Shown: positions 51,201-60,616 of the stretch, in pieces
Position numbering within the stretch: the first letter of the stretch is position 1
Layout: each line of letters begins with the position of its first letter
NCBI RefSeq assembly: GCF_041146795.1
Contig: NC_135176.1
Location: forward strand, 12,151,286-12,215,285
Reading direction: 5' to 3'
From: Maylandia zebra
Lineage: Eukaryota > Chordata > Actinopteri > Cichliformes > Cichlidae
Length of the DNA: 64,000 nt
Program-made: the position numbers and the translations under genes
The notes under the pieces: generated by a model
Databases searched by the model: none
What the model saw: only the letters and a program-made list of their open reading frames with translations
Told to the model about the DNA's origin: nothing

Positions 51201-52291
51201 TGGGCCTCATCCTCCTGCTAGCTTCGAGATGGTGGGTAACAGACGTCTCTGAAAACGTTGGAGCACTTTTGCAAATATGTGATGTCATGATAAACTGAGC
51301 AGATATTAGACATTTACACAGCTACATTCACGCCTCAAAATATCTTAAAAGTTTATTTTGTGTTCCACAAAGAGTAAAATTAAAACTAAACTTGTTGGAA
51401 ACGAATTGGCTGGGCCGCGCCATGAATTCTGGGATAGGTTGGGTTACGAAGGATACACTGACTCGGCCTTCAAATGCAACCTGCGAAGTATGCAATCTAT
51501 TTTGCGAGATCCCGCAAAAGTTTTGCTACATCCCAAGTTAGTTTTGCGAGATCTCGCAAAAGTTCATCTTAATTTTTTTTTCTCCCATGTCCCTTGCGGG
51601 GCTCCGTACAAAATAAATCAGGTCGCACATAAATGAAAAACATATATTTGTGCAGTTAAGAAAAAGAAATCTGGTGACATTTCATATATTTTTTATATAT
51701 ATTTAAAATATTTTTAAATGTATGTAATTTCATATTTACATTTCACAGCTTTTTTGTTATTCTAAGACTGATAAATGTAGAAGGAGCAACGGTCACAAGA
51801 TCAGCTAAAACAGGAGGTTACCCTGAGACAGACAATGCCTGAACAACATGTCATCATGTTTAGCTACCTTCATCAGTTTTTACCTGGTCATTTGTTAATG
51901 CCTGCAGTGAGGGAGGTGGACAACACGCTGACCATCATCATAGCTTCGGCTGTGGGTGGGGCAATTGCACTGCTGATGGGCTTCATGCTGCTCAAGAACT
52001 TCACTCTCTTTGTTCTCACCAAGCTTGAGGAGAAGAAGTAAGTTTTCTTATAAGCAATGATCTTTCACTAGATTACACAGTTGGTGCTTGGCATCAAGTT
52101 AGATCAGCCAGTATATGTACATGCTGAGGATTTTCAGCTTTGAACTGTTGTGTGTCTACAGCTTTAACACTGTCTCTTTTACCTCCAACTGCAGTAAGGA
52201 GTGCCTTGTAACTTCATCAGGGATTGACAACACAGAAAATGGCCTCTCAGGATCCAAAGCAGATTCAAAACCAACACCAAAAAAGAAATGA
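38876..52291 (+). CDS. scn4b: Voltage-gated sodium channel beta-4 subunit
   Basis: Five coding exons join in phase: 38876-38960, 47137-47300, 47403-47622, 51908-52037 and 52195-52291. They give 231 residues (human SCN4B: 228). A signal peptide with core GLVFSLLLG is followed by one V-type Ig domain (cysteines 58 and 133, in TLPCTYASC and [11 protein letters not shown]), [10 protein letters not shown], one transmembrane helix, and a short cytosolic tail with KECLVTSSG and [10 protein letters not shown], a signature of beta-4. Cys63 corresponds to the cysteine that disulfide-links beta-4 to the channel alpha subunit. The subunit shifts gating and its tail supports resurgent current. Introns 1 (8.2 kb) and 3 (4.3 kb) are packed with transposons, yet all splice sites remain good. 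The extra Cys85 is unusual. Exon 1 was chosen because its phase and hydrophobic stretch fit exon 2. Confidence 0.93.
39179..39209. repeat. Poly-T tract, 31 bases
   Basis: An uninterrupted T run lies in scn4b intron 1. On the minus strand it yields a poly-lysine open frame that is not a gene. It might be the A-tail remnant of a minus-strand retroposon, but nothing next to it is recognisable. Confidence 0.9.
41288..42038 (+). mobile_element. 751-bp internally deleted Tc1-like element
   Basis: The ends are inverted repeats of about 40 bp: CAGTTGTGGTCTGAAGTTTA at left and the inverse of TTAACTTTTGACTACAACTG at right. TA lies on both outer sides (41286-41287, 42039-42040). The interior keeps pieces of the transposase gene, such as CACACTGGACC and TGGAACTCCAGCATCACTTT, without a usable frame. 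About half of a normal element is missing. It lies in scn4b intron 1. Confidence 0.8.
42379..43941 (+). mobile_element. Complete Tc1/mariner-type transposon, 1563 bp
   Basis: The outer ends are identical 25-bp inverted repeats beginning CAGGGAGTGCAGAATTATTA, each next to TA (42377-42378 and 43942-43943). A second, inner pair, GTGCATAATTATTAGGCAAC, is exact in inverted form at 42559-42578 and 43732-43751. Each arm is therefore about 200 bp with two repeated sites, like the IR/DR arms of other fish Tc1 elements. Between them is one uninterrupted transposase gene in the same direction as scn4b. Ends, target site and gene are all intact, so it appears young. It lies in scn4b intron 1. Confidence 0.92.
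42597..43613 (+). CDS. Tc1-like transposase with DD37E triad
   Basis: One exon, 338 residues, no frameshift. The N-terminus (about 1-60) is a helix-turn-helix DNA-binding region ([32 protein letters not shown]), and a second binding helix set runs to about 115 ([16 protein letters not shown]). The DDE catalytic domain follows: Asp144 in [12 protein letters not shown], Asp237 in [10 protein letters not shown] and Glu275 in [13 protein letters not shown]. The second Asp and the Glu are separated by 37 residues, not the 34 of classic Tc1. The protein would bind the 42379-43941 end repeats and catalyse cut-and-paste transposition into TA. The start ATG follows the inner left repeat by 18 bases. 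All three catalytic residues are present, so the enzyme could be active; that is inference. Confidence 0.92.
   Translation: MGQKKDLTGSEKSKIVRYLAEGCSSLKIAKLLKRDHRAIKRFIQSSQQGRKKRVEKPRCKITAHELRKVKRAGAKMPLATSLAIFQSCNITGVPKSTRCAILRDMAKVRKAERRPPLNKTHKLKCQDWAKKYLKTGFSKVLWTDEMRVSLDGPDGWARGWIGKGQIAPVRLRRQQGGGGVLVWAGIIKDELVGPFRVEDGVKLNSQSYCQFLEDTFFKQWYRKKSASFKKNMISMQDNAPSHASKYSTAWLARKGIKEEKLMTWPPCSPDLDPIENLWSIIKCEIYKEGKQYTSLNSVWEAVVAAARNVDGEQIKTLTESMDGRLLSVLAKKGGYIGR
44483..45228 (-). mobile_element. Tc1-like fragment, antisense
   Basis: From TACTGTGCAAAAGACTTGAA onward the + strand reads as the complement of a Tc1-type transposase gene, with GACTTCTTGAAGGACATTCA, CTTTTGTTCTGTTCTCTGTC and TTCTTGTGTAATTTGCCATA in order. 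The right half of the element is gone: similarity stops near 45228, exactly where LINE sequence begins. Reading frames are broken. It lies in scn4b intron 1. Confidence 0.65.
45229..46575 (+). mobile_element. Shuffled CR1/L2/Rex-group LINE remnant
   Basis: LINE protein sequence appears in three pieces. At 45229-45297 a reverse transcriptase active-site block encodes [16 protein letters not shown]. At 45896-46345 the frame resumes with [17 protein letters not shown], then the thumb-like region with [12 protein letters not shown] and [14 protein letters not shown]. At 46458-46575 the C-terminal part continues ([20 protein letters not shown]). About 600 bp of unrelated DNA interrupts the first gap. 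A LINE-tail-like piece ending in ATGAAATGAAATGAAA interrupts the second. Upstream parts are missing. It lies in scn4b intron 1. Confidence 0.7.
45896..46345 (+). pseudogene. LINE reverse transcriptase C-terminal fragment
   Basis: An open stretch continuing the FADD block at 45229-45297 in the original LINE. It carries [31 protein letters not shown], the connecting region with [16 protein letters not shown], and [14 protein letters not shown], all typical of the region after the palm domain in CR1/L2/Rex-type enzymes. The open frame that contains it begins upstream in unrelated inserted DNA, so its apparent start codon at 45784 is meaningless. It is non-functional. Confidence 0.75.
48329..48795 (+). 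pseudogene. RTE LINE endonuclease fragment
   Basis: The frame encodes the AP-endonuclease fold of an RTE-type [24 protein letters not shown], then [10 protein letters not shown] (metal-binding Asp/Asn), then [19 protein letters not shown]. The expected terminal S-D-H-H block is lost. At about 48790-48800 a small deletion changes frame and the following [14 protein letters not shown] reads in another frame. Without the final histidine the enzyme would be inactive. The N-terminal part is also incomplete. Confidence 0.8.
49034..50731 (+). pseudogene. RTE LINE reverse transcriptase, internally deleted
   Basis: A long frame (565 codons) holds most of the polymerase: [34 protein letters not shown], the first catalytic Asp in CFVDLGKAF (about residue 251), [13 protein letters not shown], and the FADD box (Asp about 350-351). 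The C-terminal region has [19 protein letters not shown] and [14 protein letters not shown]. After [10 protein letters not shown] roughly 50 residues normally present are missing, and the following segment joins directly to [16 protein letters not shown]. The link to the endonuclease is broken upstream. Catalytic residues survive, but the copy is defective. Confidence 0.85.
50801..50831. repeat. Perfect 11-bp inverted repeat
   Basis: AGCTATTTGAC and GTCAAATAGCT flank a 9-nt spacer. It lies just after the RTE LINE tail, in a short piece that also carries TTTATTTATAAAGCGCTTTC, a LINE/SINE-tail-like phrase. Probably repeat debris. Confidence 0.7.
51037..51608. mobile_element. MITE with repeated GCGAGATCTCGC palindromes
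   Basis: The terminal repeats are about 28 bp with four mismatches: left TACAGAGCTCCGCAAGAGAC, right the inverse of CCCTTGCGGGGCTCCGTA. Inside are three copies of a 20-bp palindrome of the form TTTTGCGAGATCTCGCAAAA: about 51087-51106 (one end mismatched), 51501-51520 (one central change) and 51542-51561 (perfect). There is no transposase; the 118-codon frame starting at 50942 runs through it by chance. Superfamily unknown. It lies in scn4b intron 3. Confidence 0.7.
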
Positions 52292-52566
52292 GACAGTGCA
52301 TGTAAAAACAAGTGTATATAAATATGACAGTGCTCATATTTATATACCTTCTCTGGATATTTGTATATGCTCATGTGTTTGCGCACATGCAAATTCATTA
52401 TGTTCAAGTTAAAAGCTTAACTCTGGTTGTGGCCTTCAGAGAGGGAAATTATATCAAATGTGTAAAGAGAAGTAACTGTCCAGATGATGTACAACAATAT
52501 TATTTAAAATGTGCACATCATTTTTGCATAACTGCATAATTTACATAAACAGTAGCAGATTAGAAA
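52292..52566 (+). other. scn4b: Start of scn4b 3' UTR
   Basis: Sequence after the stop codon with no other gene. No strong poly(A) hexamer lies in the first 270 bases; AATAAA at about 52669 is the nearest clear candidate, so the 3' UTR may run into the repeat at 52567-52690. Confidence 0.35.
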
Positions 52567-52690
52567 TTAGATGAAACTTTATTAATCCCTCGGGTGGGTT
52601 CCTCCGGGAAATTCAGTTTCCAGTCGCACAGCACCGACAGAAGTTGCATGTTACAGAGTTGGAATACCAAATAAAGGGGTAACAACTAAC
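52567..52690 (-). repeat. LINE 3'-end fragment, antisense
   Basis: ACTTTATTAATCCCTCGGGT and TCCTCCGGGAAATTCAG are the reverse complement of a common teleost LINE 3' end (the ...CCGAGGGATTAATAAAGT type). Only the tail is recognisable. Confidence 0.4.
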
Positions 52691-52699
52691 ACTTGACTT

Positions 52700-53200
52700 A
52701 TTTAGGATATCCAGACAGTAACTGAGCCTGGTGAAATGTAACAAACAGGTAATATATTGAGGCTTGGTGGAACACGTCAGAAATCTCAAATGATCATTAT
52801 CCCCATGTTGTCTTTCTGGGTGGGTCAATTAAGACGTCACTGCTCCAGCAACAGCAGTGAAGGTTTGAGCTTAAATGGACTCAACAACACAATACAACAT
52901 GAAGAAAGAAGATACTTTACAAAAGACTATGTATTTCAGGAACTTGAAATTAGTTTAAGTGATTAATTTCCTATTATTTTACGGGCCCTGTAAAACAAGA
53001 CGTTTGAGTAACTTCTTAAATGAATATTTGGGAATTCAATTCACAACTACAGTCTTAATCTGATACATTGTTACCAACCTGTGAAAAAATAGTAATATAT
53101 CTGTCGGCATAATTTGTTGTTGTTTTGTGTTTATACTTTCACCATTACATATTATTTTATATACACAATTGATACCAAATTTAAATTTTGCTTTGTGTTA
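52700..53200. other. Intergenic, nothing recognised
   Basis: AT-rich, no exon or repeat family supported. Confidence 0.4.
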
Positions 53201-54356
53201 TACGGCTATGTGAAAAAGAAAATACGCCCTCTTTCAGTTCTATGATTGTACATCAGGACATAACAACAACAACAACAATAATAATAGTAACAAATGTACT
53301 TAGTGTGTACACTAAGTACAAGATTCATTAGCTTGTACAATCATATTTAACAGCAATAAATTGAAGAGGTCAGTGTCTCTCATGTTGTTTTTAGAGGAAT
53401 TCTTTAGTCCACTGAGATGTGCAGGCATTCAGGCACTGTATGTCTGCACACCTCTACACTCCTAAGTACTACCTCAGCATTTTTGTTTCTTTTTCAGCCA
53501 TTCTGTACATTGCATTACCCAATTTAGACCACAGCTTTAGCTGTCAGACAAATGGCTTCACATTTAACATCAAACTGACTCTAGAATATTTTTGTAATAA
53601 GAGGAGTTTGTGGTTAACTCCGTAACTGTGAGGTATCCAGGTCCTGTGGCTGAAATCAGCCAAATCACCACACCGCTACCACCACGTTTTACAGTTGGTG
53701 TGAGGTGTTTTTTGCTGATGTGCTGTGTTTGTGTGGTATTGTGCATTATAGCCAAATGTCTCCACTTTGGCCTTGTTTGTCCAGAGGACATTGATCCAGA
53801 ACTTCAGTGGTTTCTCAGATGCTATGTTATTTTTAGAGAGAAGGGACTGACATGTTGAGCCTTTTTTAAATTGTCGTGTCATTAACTTTAACATTCACAT
53901 GCTAACTGAGACTGTGGAGCCAAAGATATAGCTCTTAAATTTTTTTCAGTTTCTCTGTACACTGCATGGTCTGACCTTGGGGTGAATTTTCTGGGATGTC
54001 CACCCCTGGAAAGACTGGCAACTGTCCTGAATTGTTTCCACATGAGAATGAGCTTACTCACAGGAAAGTTCAAATTGTTTGGAAATTATCTTATGGCCCT
54101 TCCCAGCTTGATGGCCAGCAACAGTTGTTTCTCTAAGATCATTACTAATGTATTTCTTCTTTGGGGTTTTTGGGTTAACAAACACCTGAATGCTCCTAAC
54201 TGCAATATTAATTCCTAAAGATCTACTTATTTTTTTTCATCACCTGAATTTACGTAATAAAATTCCTGTTAAGAACCAGATGGTTTGTTAACATGTCGTG
54301 TCATGGAAAACCTTAGAACTGAAAGAGGGTGTACTTTCTTTTTTCGCATGACTGTA
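53201..54356 (-). mobile_element. Degraded Tc1-like transposon, antisense
   Basis: Terminal inverted repeats of about 45 bp begin TACGGCTATGTGAAAAAGAA at left and TACAGTCATGCGAAAAAAGA (read inward from the right). The interior is the reverse complement of a transposase gene, seen in CATGGTCTGACCTTGGGGTG, TTTTCTGGGATGTCCACCCC and TTATGGCCCTTCCCAGCTTG. Stops and deletions break all frames. A short palindrome, TGTACTTAGTG with CACTAAGTACA, lies near the left end at 53295-53320. Confidence 0.75.
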
Positions 54357-57300
54357 CGTACTGTTGGCAAGTGCTTCTTGAAAGGATACTACTAGGTTCC
54401 TCTCTATAATATTTTAAGACTTACCTTATCATGTAAAGGCCCCTGAGATACCTGGAGCTCTCTTAATAAAACAAAAATGAACTAAACTGAATAAAGGGAA
54501 AGCAACTGCAGGCTCTTATTTAACCACTCAGAAAAAACCTTCAGTATATTGTTTTATCAAGAAAAATGAAAAAACAATTGATGTGCACATTTTATGACAT
54601 CGTAAAATGAGGATGTAATGTAATGTACACAAGCAATACTGTGTGGGTCCATTGCTGAAGCGATTATTAACTGCTACCACAACCAGAGTTGGAAAAAAAA
54701 ATATGTGACTGTTTTTCATCTGAAGTCAAAGAAACTTTCTTTGTTTAGGTGCTTGAAACAGGGAAAAAATGCAATATAATACAACTGGTCTGAACCATCC
54801 TTTAACTAACACCAAATTCACTTACAACAGTAAATATATCTGTATAACCTTTTACACAACATTCAGATTGTCTGGTTTATTCAAACAACTAACACAGAGA
54901 CTGTATCGACAGAATGCGGCAGGATTCAGCCCAGTTCTTCATCCTCTTTGCTTGATATAAAACACAGGTGCCTGTTAGTGCTTCTATGCTTGTCTGTCAC
55001 TTAGGACGGCTACATGTTGTAAAGCAGTTTTTAAAAAATCAAAAACAAAAAGTAACACAACAAGCTTCTTAAAATAAAGGATAGACAATCCCCTGAAACA
55101 TCCTCCCCCTCCTAGAAAAATGAATGACCCCCAAATGCTGCTTTTAAGACAAATAATCAATGCATTTAAGCATGTGCAATATGGGCAAAGCCTTTAAAAG
55201 ATGTTCCTTTGGAAATACATGTTCTGCTATACCAACACCGGTAGCATCAGCTCTGAGTTAGCTGTAAATCCCATTTTGTACCACGCTAACTTCATTGTGC
55301 TAACAGTGTCTGAGGTTAAGCACTACATATTCCCTCTGCTTAGTATGCGCCTGTTGAAATGGCTTTTCTAAGCACTGACAAACAATCATTTAGTTAGCGG
55401 TTTACTCTTTGCAATAAATAATTCTTACCCAGCGCACTGCTGAGAGAAAAACTGACTGGGTATCCATGCACGTGCACTCAGTAAACCACCCATAATAATG
55501 TGGGAATATAATTGGTTGGTCTGGATTTCGCAGGTTGAGTAGAGGGGCTGTATGGCAGGGATAATCTGTTCAAGCAGGAATAAATGATGCTCACTGACTG
55601 TGCCAGACAGGTAAAGGGTGACCAGATCCCAACAAACTAAATGTGGGACAAGCTCAGTGTATGTGTGGCACAAAGTGTGACATGTTAGCAATGCTGGGAG
55701 GCATTCAAATATTTAAATCCAACTTTCCAACTCTCTTGCTCAGTAAATGCAAGAAAAATAAAAGGAAGCTGAAGTTTGGGGCTAAAAATGCTATGCAGTA
55801 CTATTTAAAGTGGGACATCTGTTCACCTGAGACAGGGATGAACCAGGAGAAGAATTAATCAGCACCAGACCCAATGAAATAGTCATATAATATTTCCGGG
55901 GAGTGGCATGTATGTGTGTCTGCCATCACCGTGGCGCTCCACATTTATAGGTAATCTTAGAGTAATCTATTCTCAATCCTAAATAACGTGACGGTTTGAA
56001 GGCTTTCTGAAACTCACCCTTATGTTAATAATTATGTGCCTCTGGTCTTTTAACAAAGGCTCAAAGCAATATAGCTATTACAATGCTATTCTAAAGATAT
56101 AGATGTATGTTTCTGTGTATGTATTATCCATATGAGTGTTGGTTTTCCATTGTTCAGCTAAGTTAACCAAACAGATGGTTAAAGGCTGTTGTTGAACACT
56201 GATGATGATGGTTTTTTGATTGCAATTGATGGTAACAGATGAGTGTTACAGAAAAAAATATGCTTATTTGCTTGTCCTCCTGTGAGTAAAATGATAAAAT
56301 TGGTATCACTCTTTCACAAAGCTACTACCACCAAGTCAGTTAGCTGAACTTACCTGGCTTTTTCCAAATGTGACAGCACCTCAAAAGGTTTATCAATTCT
56401 GATGAACACATGTGAGTGTTTGTATCAAAGCACTCATCTAACTCTCAGCAAGAGAACAAGCAAACTGATTTCTCATTCTCAAAACCTTTGAAAAACATAT
56501 TGCAAGTAAGCAAAGCGCTGGAAATATTATGGGCAATATTCATTTGATGTTCCAACTATGGTAACTATGTTTTGATTGCAAGAGTAAATCCACCTTAGAG
56601 TCAGATCTTAACTCCTAGGCTGTTGTTGTGACTTTGGAAACACGAAGGCAAAGTTGTGCAAGATCGTAAGTTAAAAAATATTTAATCGCAATAAATATAT
56701 TTAATTGTAAAGGGTGGATTTTCTCTGAGTGTAAAAGATCCACTTCTGTCAGGTGTTGTTGGTTTTAAGGTTGTTGTTTTTTTCTTTTTCTTTTGTTTTA
56801 TTATTGTGTCAATGAATTCATTAACTGAGGAAAATAAGCTTTAAGTGGATGTGCCCAAACAAGCTTTGGGTGAATGTAAGATGACAAGCGACTCTATGCA
56901 AATCACAACAGAACTGAATGTGAATTTGTTGTACTGTACCTTGACTTAACTGTGACAGCTCTGTATGCAATACAATAGCAGGGGATGTCGTGGATCAGGG
57001 AGTTTTAATGATGGCCCTCATATGAATAAGAAGCTGAAAGCTATACAATCCAATGGCACACGTTGTTGCTCTACATGTAAGTCGTATTAGACTTAGAGCT
57101 TATTTTGAGAGAAGTGCATGTTATGTTATATGGCAAAAGCCCAAAGAGTACACTTTAATGTAATGCATCTTTTTTAAAATTGCGTTTTTCTATTTCTTTT
57201 CCTTATAAGGATGTAGGGTGAATGGGGAACATCCAAAGGGGAGCACGGAGCTGACTGGAGCCCCTGTACTCGATCGGACCTCAGAAAACCTCAGAAAGTC

Positions 57301-57630
57301 ATACTCAACCGCTGCTCTCAGTAGAAAAATACAGCTGTGATACTCTTGCTCGCCCTCAAATGATGTCCCCATTTCAACCTCTAATTCATGCATACCAACT
57401 CTTGATCTCTTTACTATAGAAAAATAAAGTTTTGGATATAAATCTGTCTCGTGCTGTTGGAAGTGATGCATCACTAAAGTAGATCTTTGACCTCACTGCC
57501 TCCTATTGGGCAGAGGGAAGAAGAACAATGAAAACTCACCATTTCTTACCCTAAAAAAAAAAATCAAAGATTTGAAGATGCAGCAGTGGCGTATAAACAC
57601 ATGAACAGGGATGTGGATAAGAAATTCTCA
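54357..57630. other. Intergenic, nothing recognised
   Basis: AT-rich DNA between scn4b and dscaml1 with no supported exon, RNA gene or repeat. The 94-codon frame on the minus strand at 57190-57474 has no recognisable domain. Confidence 0.4.
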
Positions 57631-57631
57631 G

Positions 57632-58080
57632 TGCATTGTGGGAAGTCCACCAACAGCCCAAACCTTTAGCAGCATAACTGAGGGATGGTCCAGGATCATC
57701 TGATGAAGTAGTAACTATACATTTCATCAAAGAGGACAGCTTTAAACCTAATCTTAAAAGCAGGGCGAGTCTGCCTGTTTCACAGGAGGGCTCTGCCTCT
57801 CATTCTACTATTAGAAACTCTAGGAACCACAGGTAAGCCAGCAGCCTGTGACCAAAGTGCTCCACTGGGATAATATGACAGCAAAAGACATGATTGGGCC
57901 TGATTATTTAAGACTTAGACGGATTTTAAATTCAGTTCTGGATTTAACAGAGAGCCAATGAAGAGAAGCCAAAATGGGAGAAATATGCTCCCATTTTCTA
58001 GTACCTGTCAGTACTCTCAATGCAGTGATCTGGATCAAGTGAAGGTTTATCAGGGGTCTTTTAGAAAAACCAAGGTAAAG
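57632..58080. repeat. Old teleost interspersed repeat, unclassified
   Basis: Phrases such as GCAGCATAACTGAGGGATGG, CTTTAAACCTAATCTTAAAA and CAGAGAGCCAATGAAGAGA recur in fish genomes as part of an interspersed repeat. The copy has no coding capacity. The class (LINE or other) is not clear to me. Confidence 0.45.
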
Positions 58081-59218
58081 CTATTCAGAGTAAGCATTTA
58101 GTTAAACACCGTGTTTCTGACATTTAAAGTGCCACCTATAATAACTTTAATAAGTGGAAGCAACAATATGTTTATATCCTTAAATTATCTTTTAATTTCT
58201 GCTTTAAGGGAACCTTTTTACATTCTGTGATTTTGATAGCTTTCTGGTCACAAAATGAGCTCATAGCCTGTGGAACACCATTAAATCTACATAATGGTTG
58301 CATAAAACTGGATTAAGTTTTAAAAATTGTATCACATTGAATTATGGGAAGTGTAGTATCTGGAGGTTTGTGGTTTAAAGGGTACAAACATTTTTTTAAT
58401 TTTCTCTCCAGACATTTTAAAGTTAAAAGTCAGATGGCAGAAATTTTAAATAATAAGATGAACATACATGACCTGATCCCTCAGAGCACTCAGGCTTCAG
58501 ATGGTTCTATTTTTTGGTAACAGCAGAATAACATTTTAATAGCTTTGTTGTATTCTCTGTATTCTATATTACTAATCCACACCTATTTATTGTGCACAAC
58601 TATAGTGGTTTTTAAATCAAACGATCAGTGGTTTTGCCAAAACAATATGTACTGATTGTTTAGGAATAACAGCCATCCCTATACACACAGTTTGTACAAA
58701 GTCTCCTGCTTTCAGAGGCTCAAAAGTAACTTAGCTTACTTAGTAAGTTAGCTGAGGCTTGGTCCTTCTGTCAAATTATATAATTAAAAGTATGAACTTG
58801 ATTCCAAGGAACTTTTAATACCAGATCCAAAGATGTGCATATGTAAGTGAAGGAGGCCGAGAAGTTGCCAAAATAGTAAATCACTGTGAGGAGATTTGCT
58901 CAAATGAGCCGTTTACATGTCTGATGTTAGTTCCACCAGCAGATGTCAGTAGTGACCTGCATGTGGAATTAAATGTTCAAACCTCGGGTCAGATCAGAGC
59001 ACAGCAGCCTCTGCAGACTCAGGGAGGGGTGGAGAGGATACCGGCTGACAGACTTCTCTCCAAGTTAAAACAGGTTCGACATAGACTGTTTTAATGACCC
59101 CTTTAGTGTCAAACACGCATAGATGCACTTGTGCCACTTCTATCATAGGCTGTTTCCTGTTTTGGATGCTACTGCAACTTTTTTGAATGTGGAAACTGTT
59201 ATTAACATTTAGGAGATG

Positions 59219-59220
<2 letters not shown>
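58081..59220. other. Intergenic, nothing recognised
   Basis: No supported feature. It may hold distal promoter elements of dscaml1. Confidence 0.35.

Positions 59221-59277
<57 letters not shown>
59221..59277. repeat. (ATT)n microsatellite
   Basis: About 19 ATT units without interruption. A shorter run of the same type is at 59513-59535. Confidence 0.95.
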
Positions 59278-59278
<1 letters not shown>

Positions 59279-59749
59279 ATAAAAACAATATTTGGTCGGG
59301 TAGTTTCATTACAAGCACTTTTAATCAACTGTTTGCCGCAACAACAAAAGAGCAATAAAAAAACCTCTTAATTCCAAAGACCTCCAAGTTGTAACTCGAA
59401 ATTAAAGTATCGTCATATCACATCATCTGATTCACTTCATAGTGAAGGGCAAGTCTTAATGTTTACCTTAAAAACCCAGAATCAAAAACGAAAAAAAACC
59501 TTGATAATAGATTTTTATTATTATTATTATTATTTTGTAATATGCAAAGTAAATTTGTCACTCAGTCACATTTTACACCGAATTTTGCTGAATTCGATTA
59601 ATTTTCTATTGGGTTTTTTCATAAGTGTAGATCGTCGGTCTTTCTGTTGGCTTCTTGAATGCACACTGATGTGTAGCTCCAAGCAGAGGATCACTTTTCA
59701 GATTCACCGCCAGAATCCACAGTGACTTTAAATATTCCATGAACTGGGA

Positions 59750-60573
59750 GTGTCCTGCAACTTGCCTCTCTCCATTCATTTCTGTGAACAGTGGAACTTC
59801 ACATCGCGACACGGAGCGGAGCGAAAGGGGCGAAGCAGCGATGTAGGAACTTAATCACAATCCGTGAGGGCTTCGCTCAAACCTTTTATCCTTCGTTTCA
59901 TTTACCTGCGGCGCAGTCTAAAGTGTCATGCCCCACACCTTGCTACTACCTCCTCCTTTCTTTCAGTCTGCAGTGCATTTCTGTGCGCAAATGTCTACGC
60001 ATATGCACGGCTCTGAAAGACAAAGAAAAAGAAATCAGTTGTGGCTTACTGACATCTGCAGCGTCTCGGCCCTGTGATTAAAGCCTAAACTGAAAGGAAA
60101 GCATAGTGATAGATTTCTACTCTCTAGGCGGCTTTTGTAGCTCCACATTGCGCAAAGAAAAGGCGATCACCAGGGGCGCACAGGTGGGTGCGCTCTCCAA
60201 AGGTGCCAACAGATCTGTGTGCGCAGCTCCACCGCTCAAACAGTGTGACAATTTGGACACAACTGGTCCATAAAACACACTGTTCGCCTAAAACTAACCA
60301 TCGGCTTAGCTGCAATCCATCGTTCCGCTGTGTTTGATCAGTATAGGGAGGATGGATTTGTATGCACTGTAGTCTTGGGAGGAGAGGAGGGACATGGGCG
60401 GGGCTGAGGCGCCTCTCGTTTCCCCTCCATGCTTAGCGGGGCAGCAGGGCTGGAGAGACCTCCGGGGAGCACAGTCGCCAGTCCAGCACGGAGACCCGCC
60501 TGGCCAAAAAAACGCGCCTCACACTTGCCAGGATTGCCAAATATTCCTGAAATATATACCTGCTATTTATGGC
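59750..60573 (+). promoter_or_regulatory. dscaml1: GC-rich promoter and 5' UTR region of dscaml1
   Basis: CpG and G+C are raised from about 59800, most clearly at 60130-60320 and 60380-60530, including GGGCGGGGCTGAGGCGCC near 60397, an Sp1-type GC box. This lies just before the dscaml1 signal-peptide exon and has the CpG-island character expected of a neural cell-adhesion gene promoter. The start site is not visible. Confidence 0.5.
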
Positions 60574-60586
60574 ATGTGGCTTGTAA
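60569..60586 (+). promoter_or_regulatory. Upstream ORF overlapping the dscaml1 start
   Basis: An ATG at 60569, five bases before the dscaml1 ATG, opens a five-codon frame (MACGL) that stops at TAA 60584-60586, inside exon 1 and in another frame. The two starts overlap as ATGGCATG. Such overlapping upstream frames usually lower translation of the main frame. Confidence 0.5.
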
Positions 60587-60616
60587 CTTTACTCCTGCTG
60601 TACTCTCTCCAAGAAG
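60574..60616 (+). CDS. dscaml1: DSCAM-like 1, signal-peptide exon only
   Basis: The exon encodes MWLVTLLLLYSLQE plus the first base of the next codon, then a consensus donor GTAAGA. The start is almost the same as human DSCAML1 (MWLVTFLLLLDSL) and is a clear secretory signal. DSCAML1 is a large Ig- and fibronectin-domain homophilic adhesion protein of neurons; all remaining exons lie past the end of the window. Human DSCAML1 is also close to SCN4B and PAFAH1B2, which supports the call. The reading frame is open upstream to an ATG at 60394, which would add 60 residues before the signal; I consider the 60574 start correct because of homology. Only 14 residues are available, so the name rests on a short match plus synteny. 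Confidence 0.75.

Noticed and set aside
50942-51298. 118-codon frame near 51 kb
   Set aside because: It starts at the end of a Tc1 copy and runs into the palindrome-rich MITE. No known domain.
57190-57474. 94-codon minus-strand open frame
   Set aside because: No signal, domain, repeat pattern or splice context. Similar chance frames are common in 64 kb of AT-rich DNA.
59221-59277. Possible CRISPR or satellite array at repeat tracts
   Set aside because: Simple trinucleotide repeat without spacers. No repeat-spacer structure exists in the window.
60394-60573. In-frame 60-residue extension ahead of the dscaml1 signal peptide
   Set aside because: It would bury the signal sequence, and homology begins at the 60574 methionine. 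Kept only as a note in case transcripts include it.
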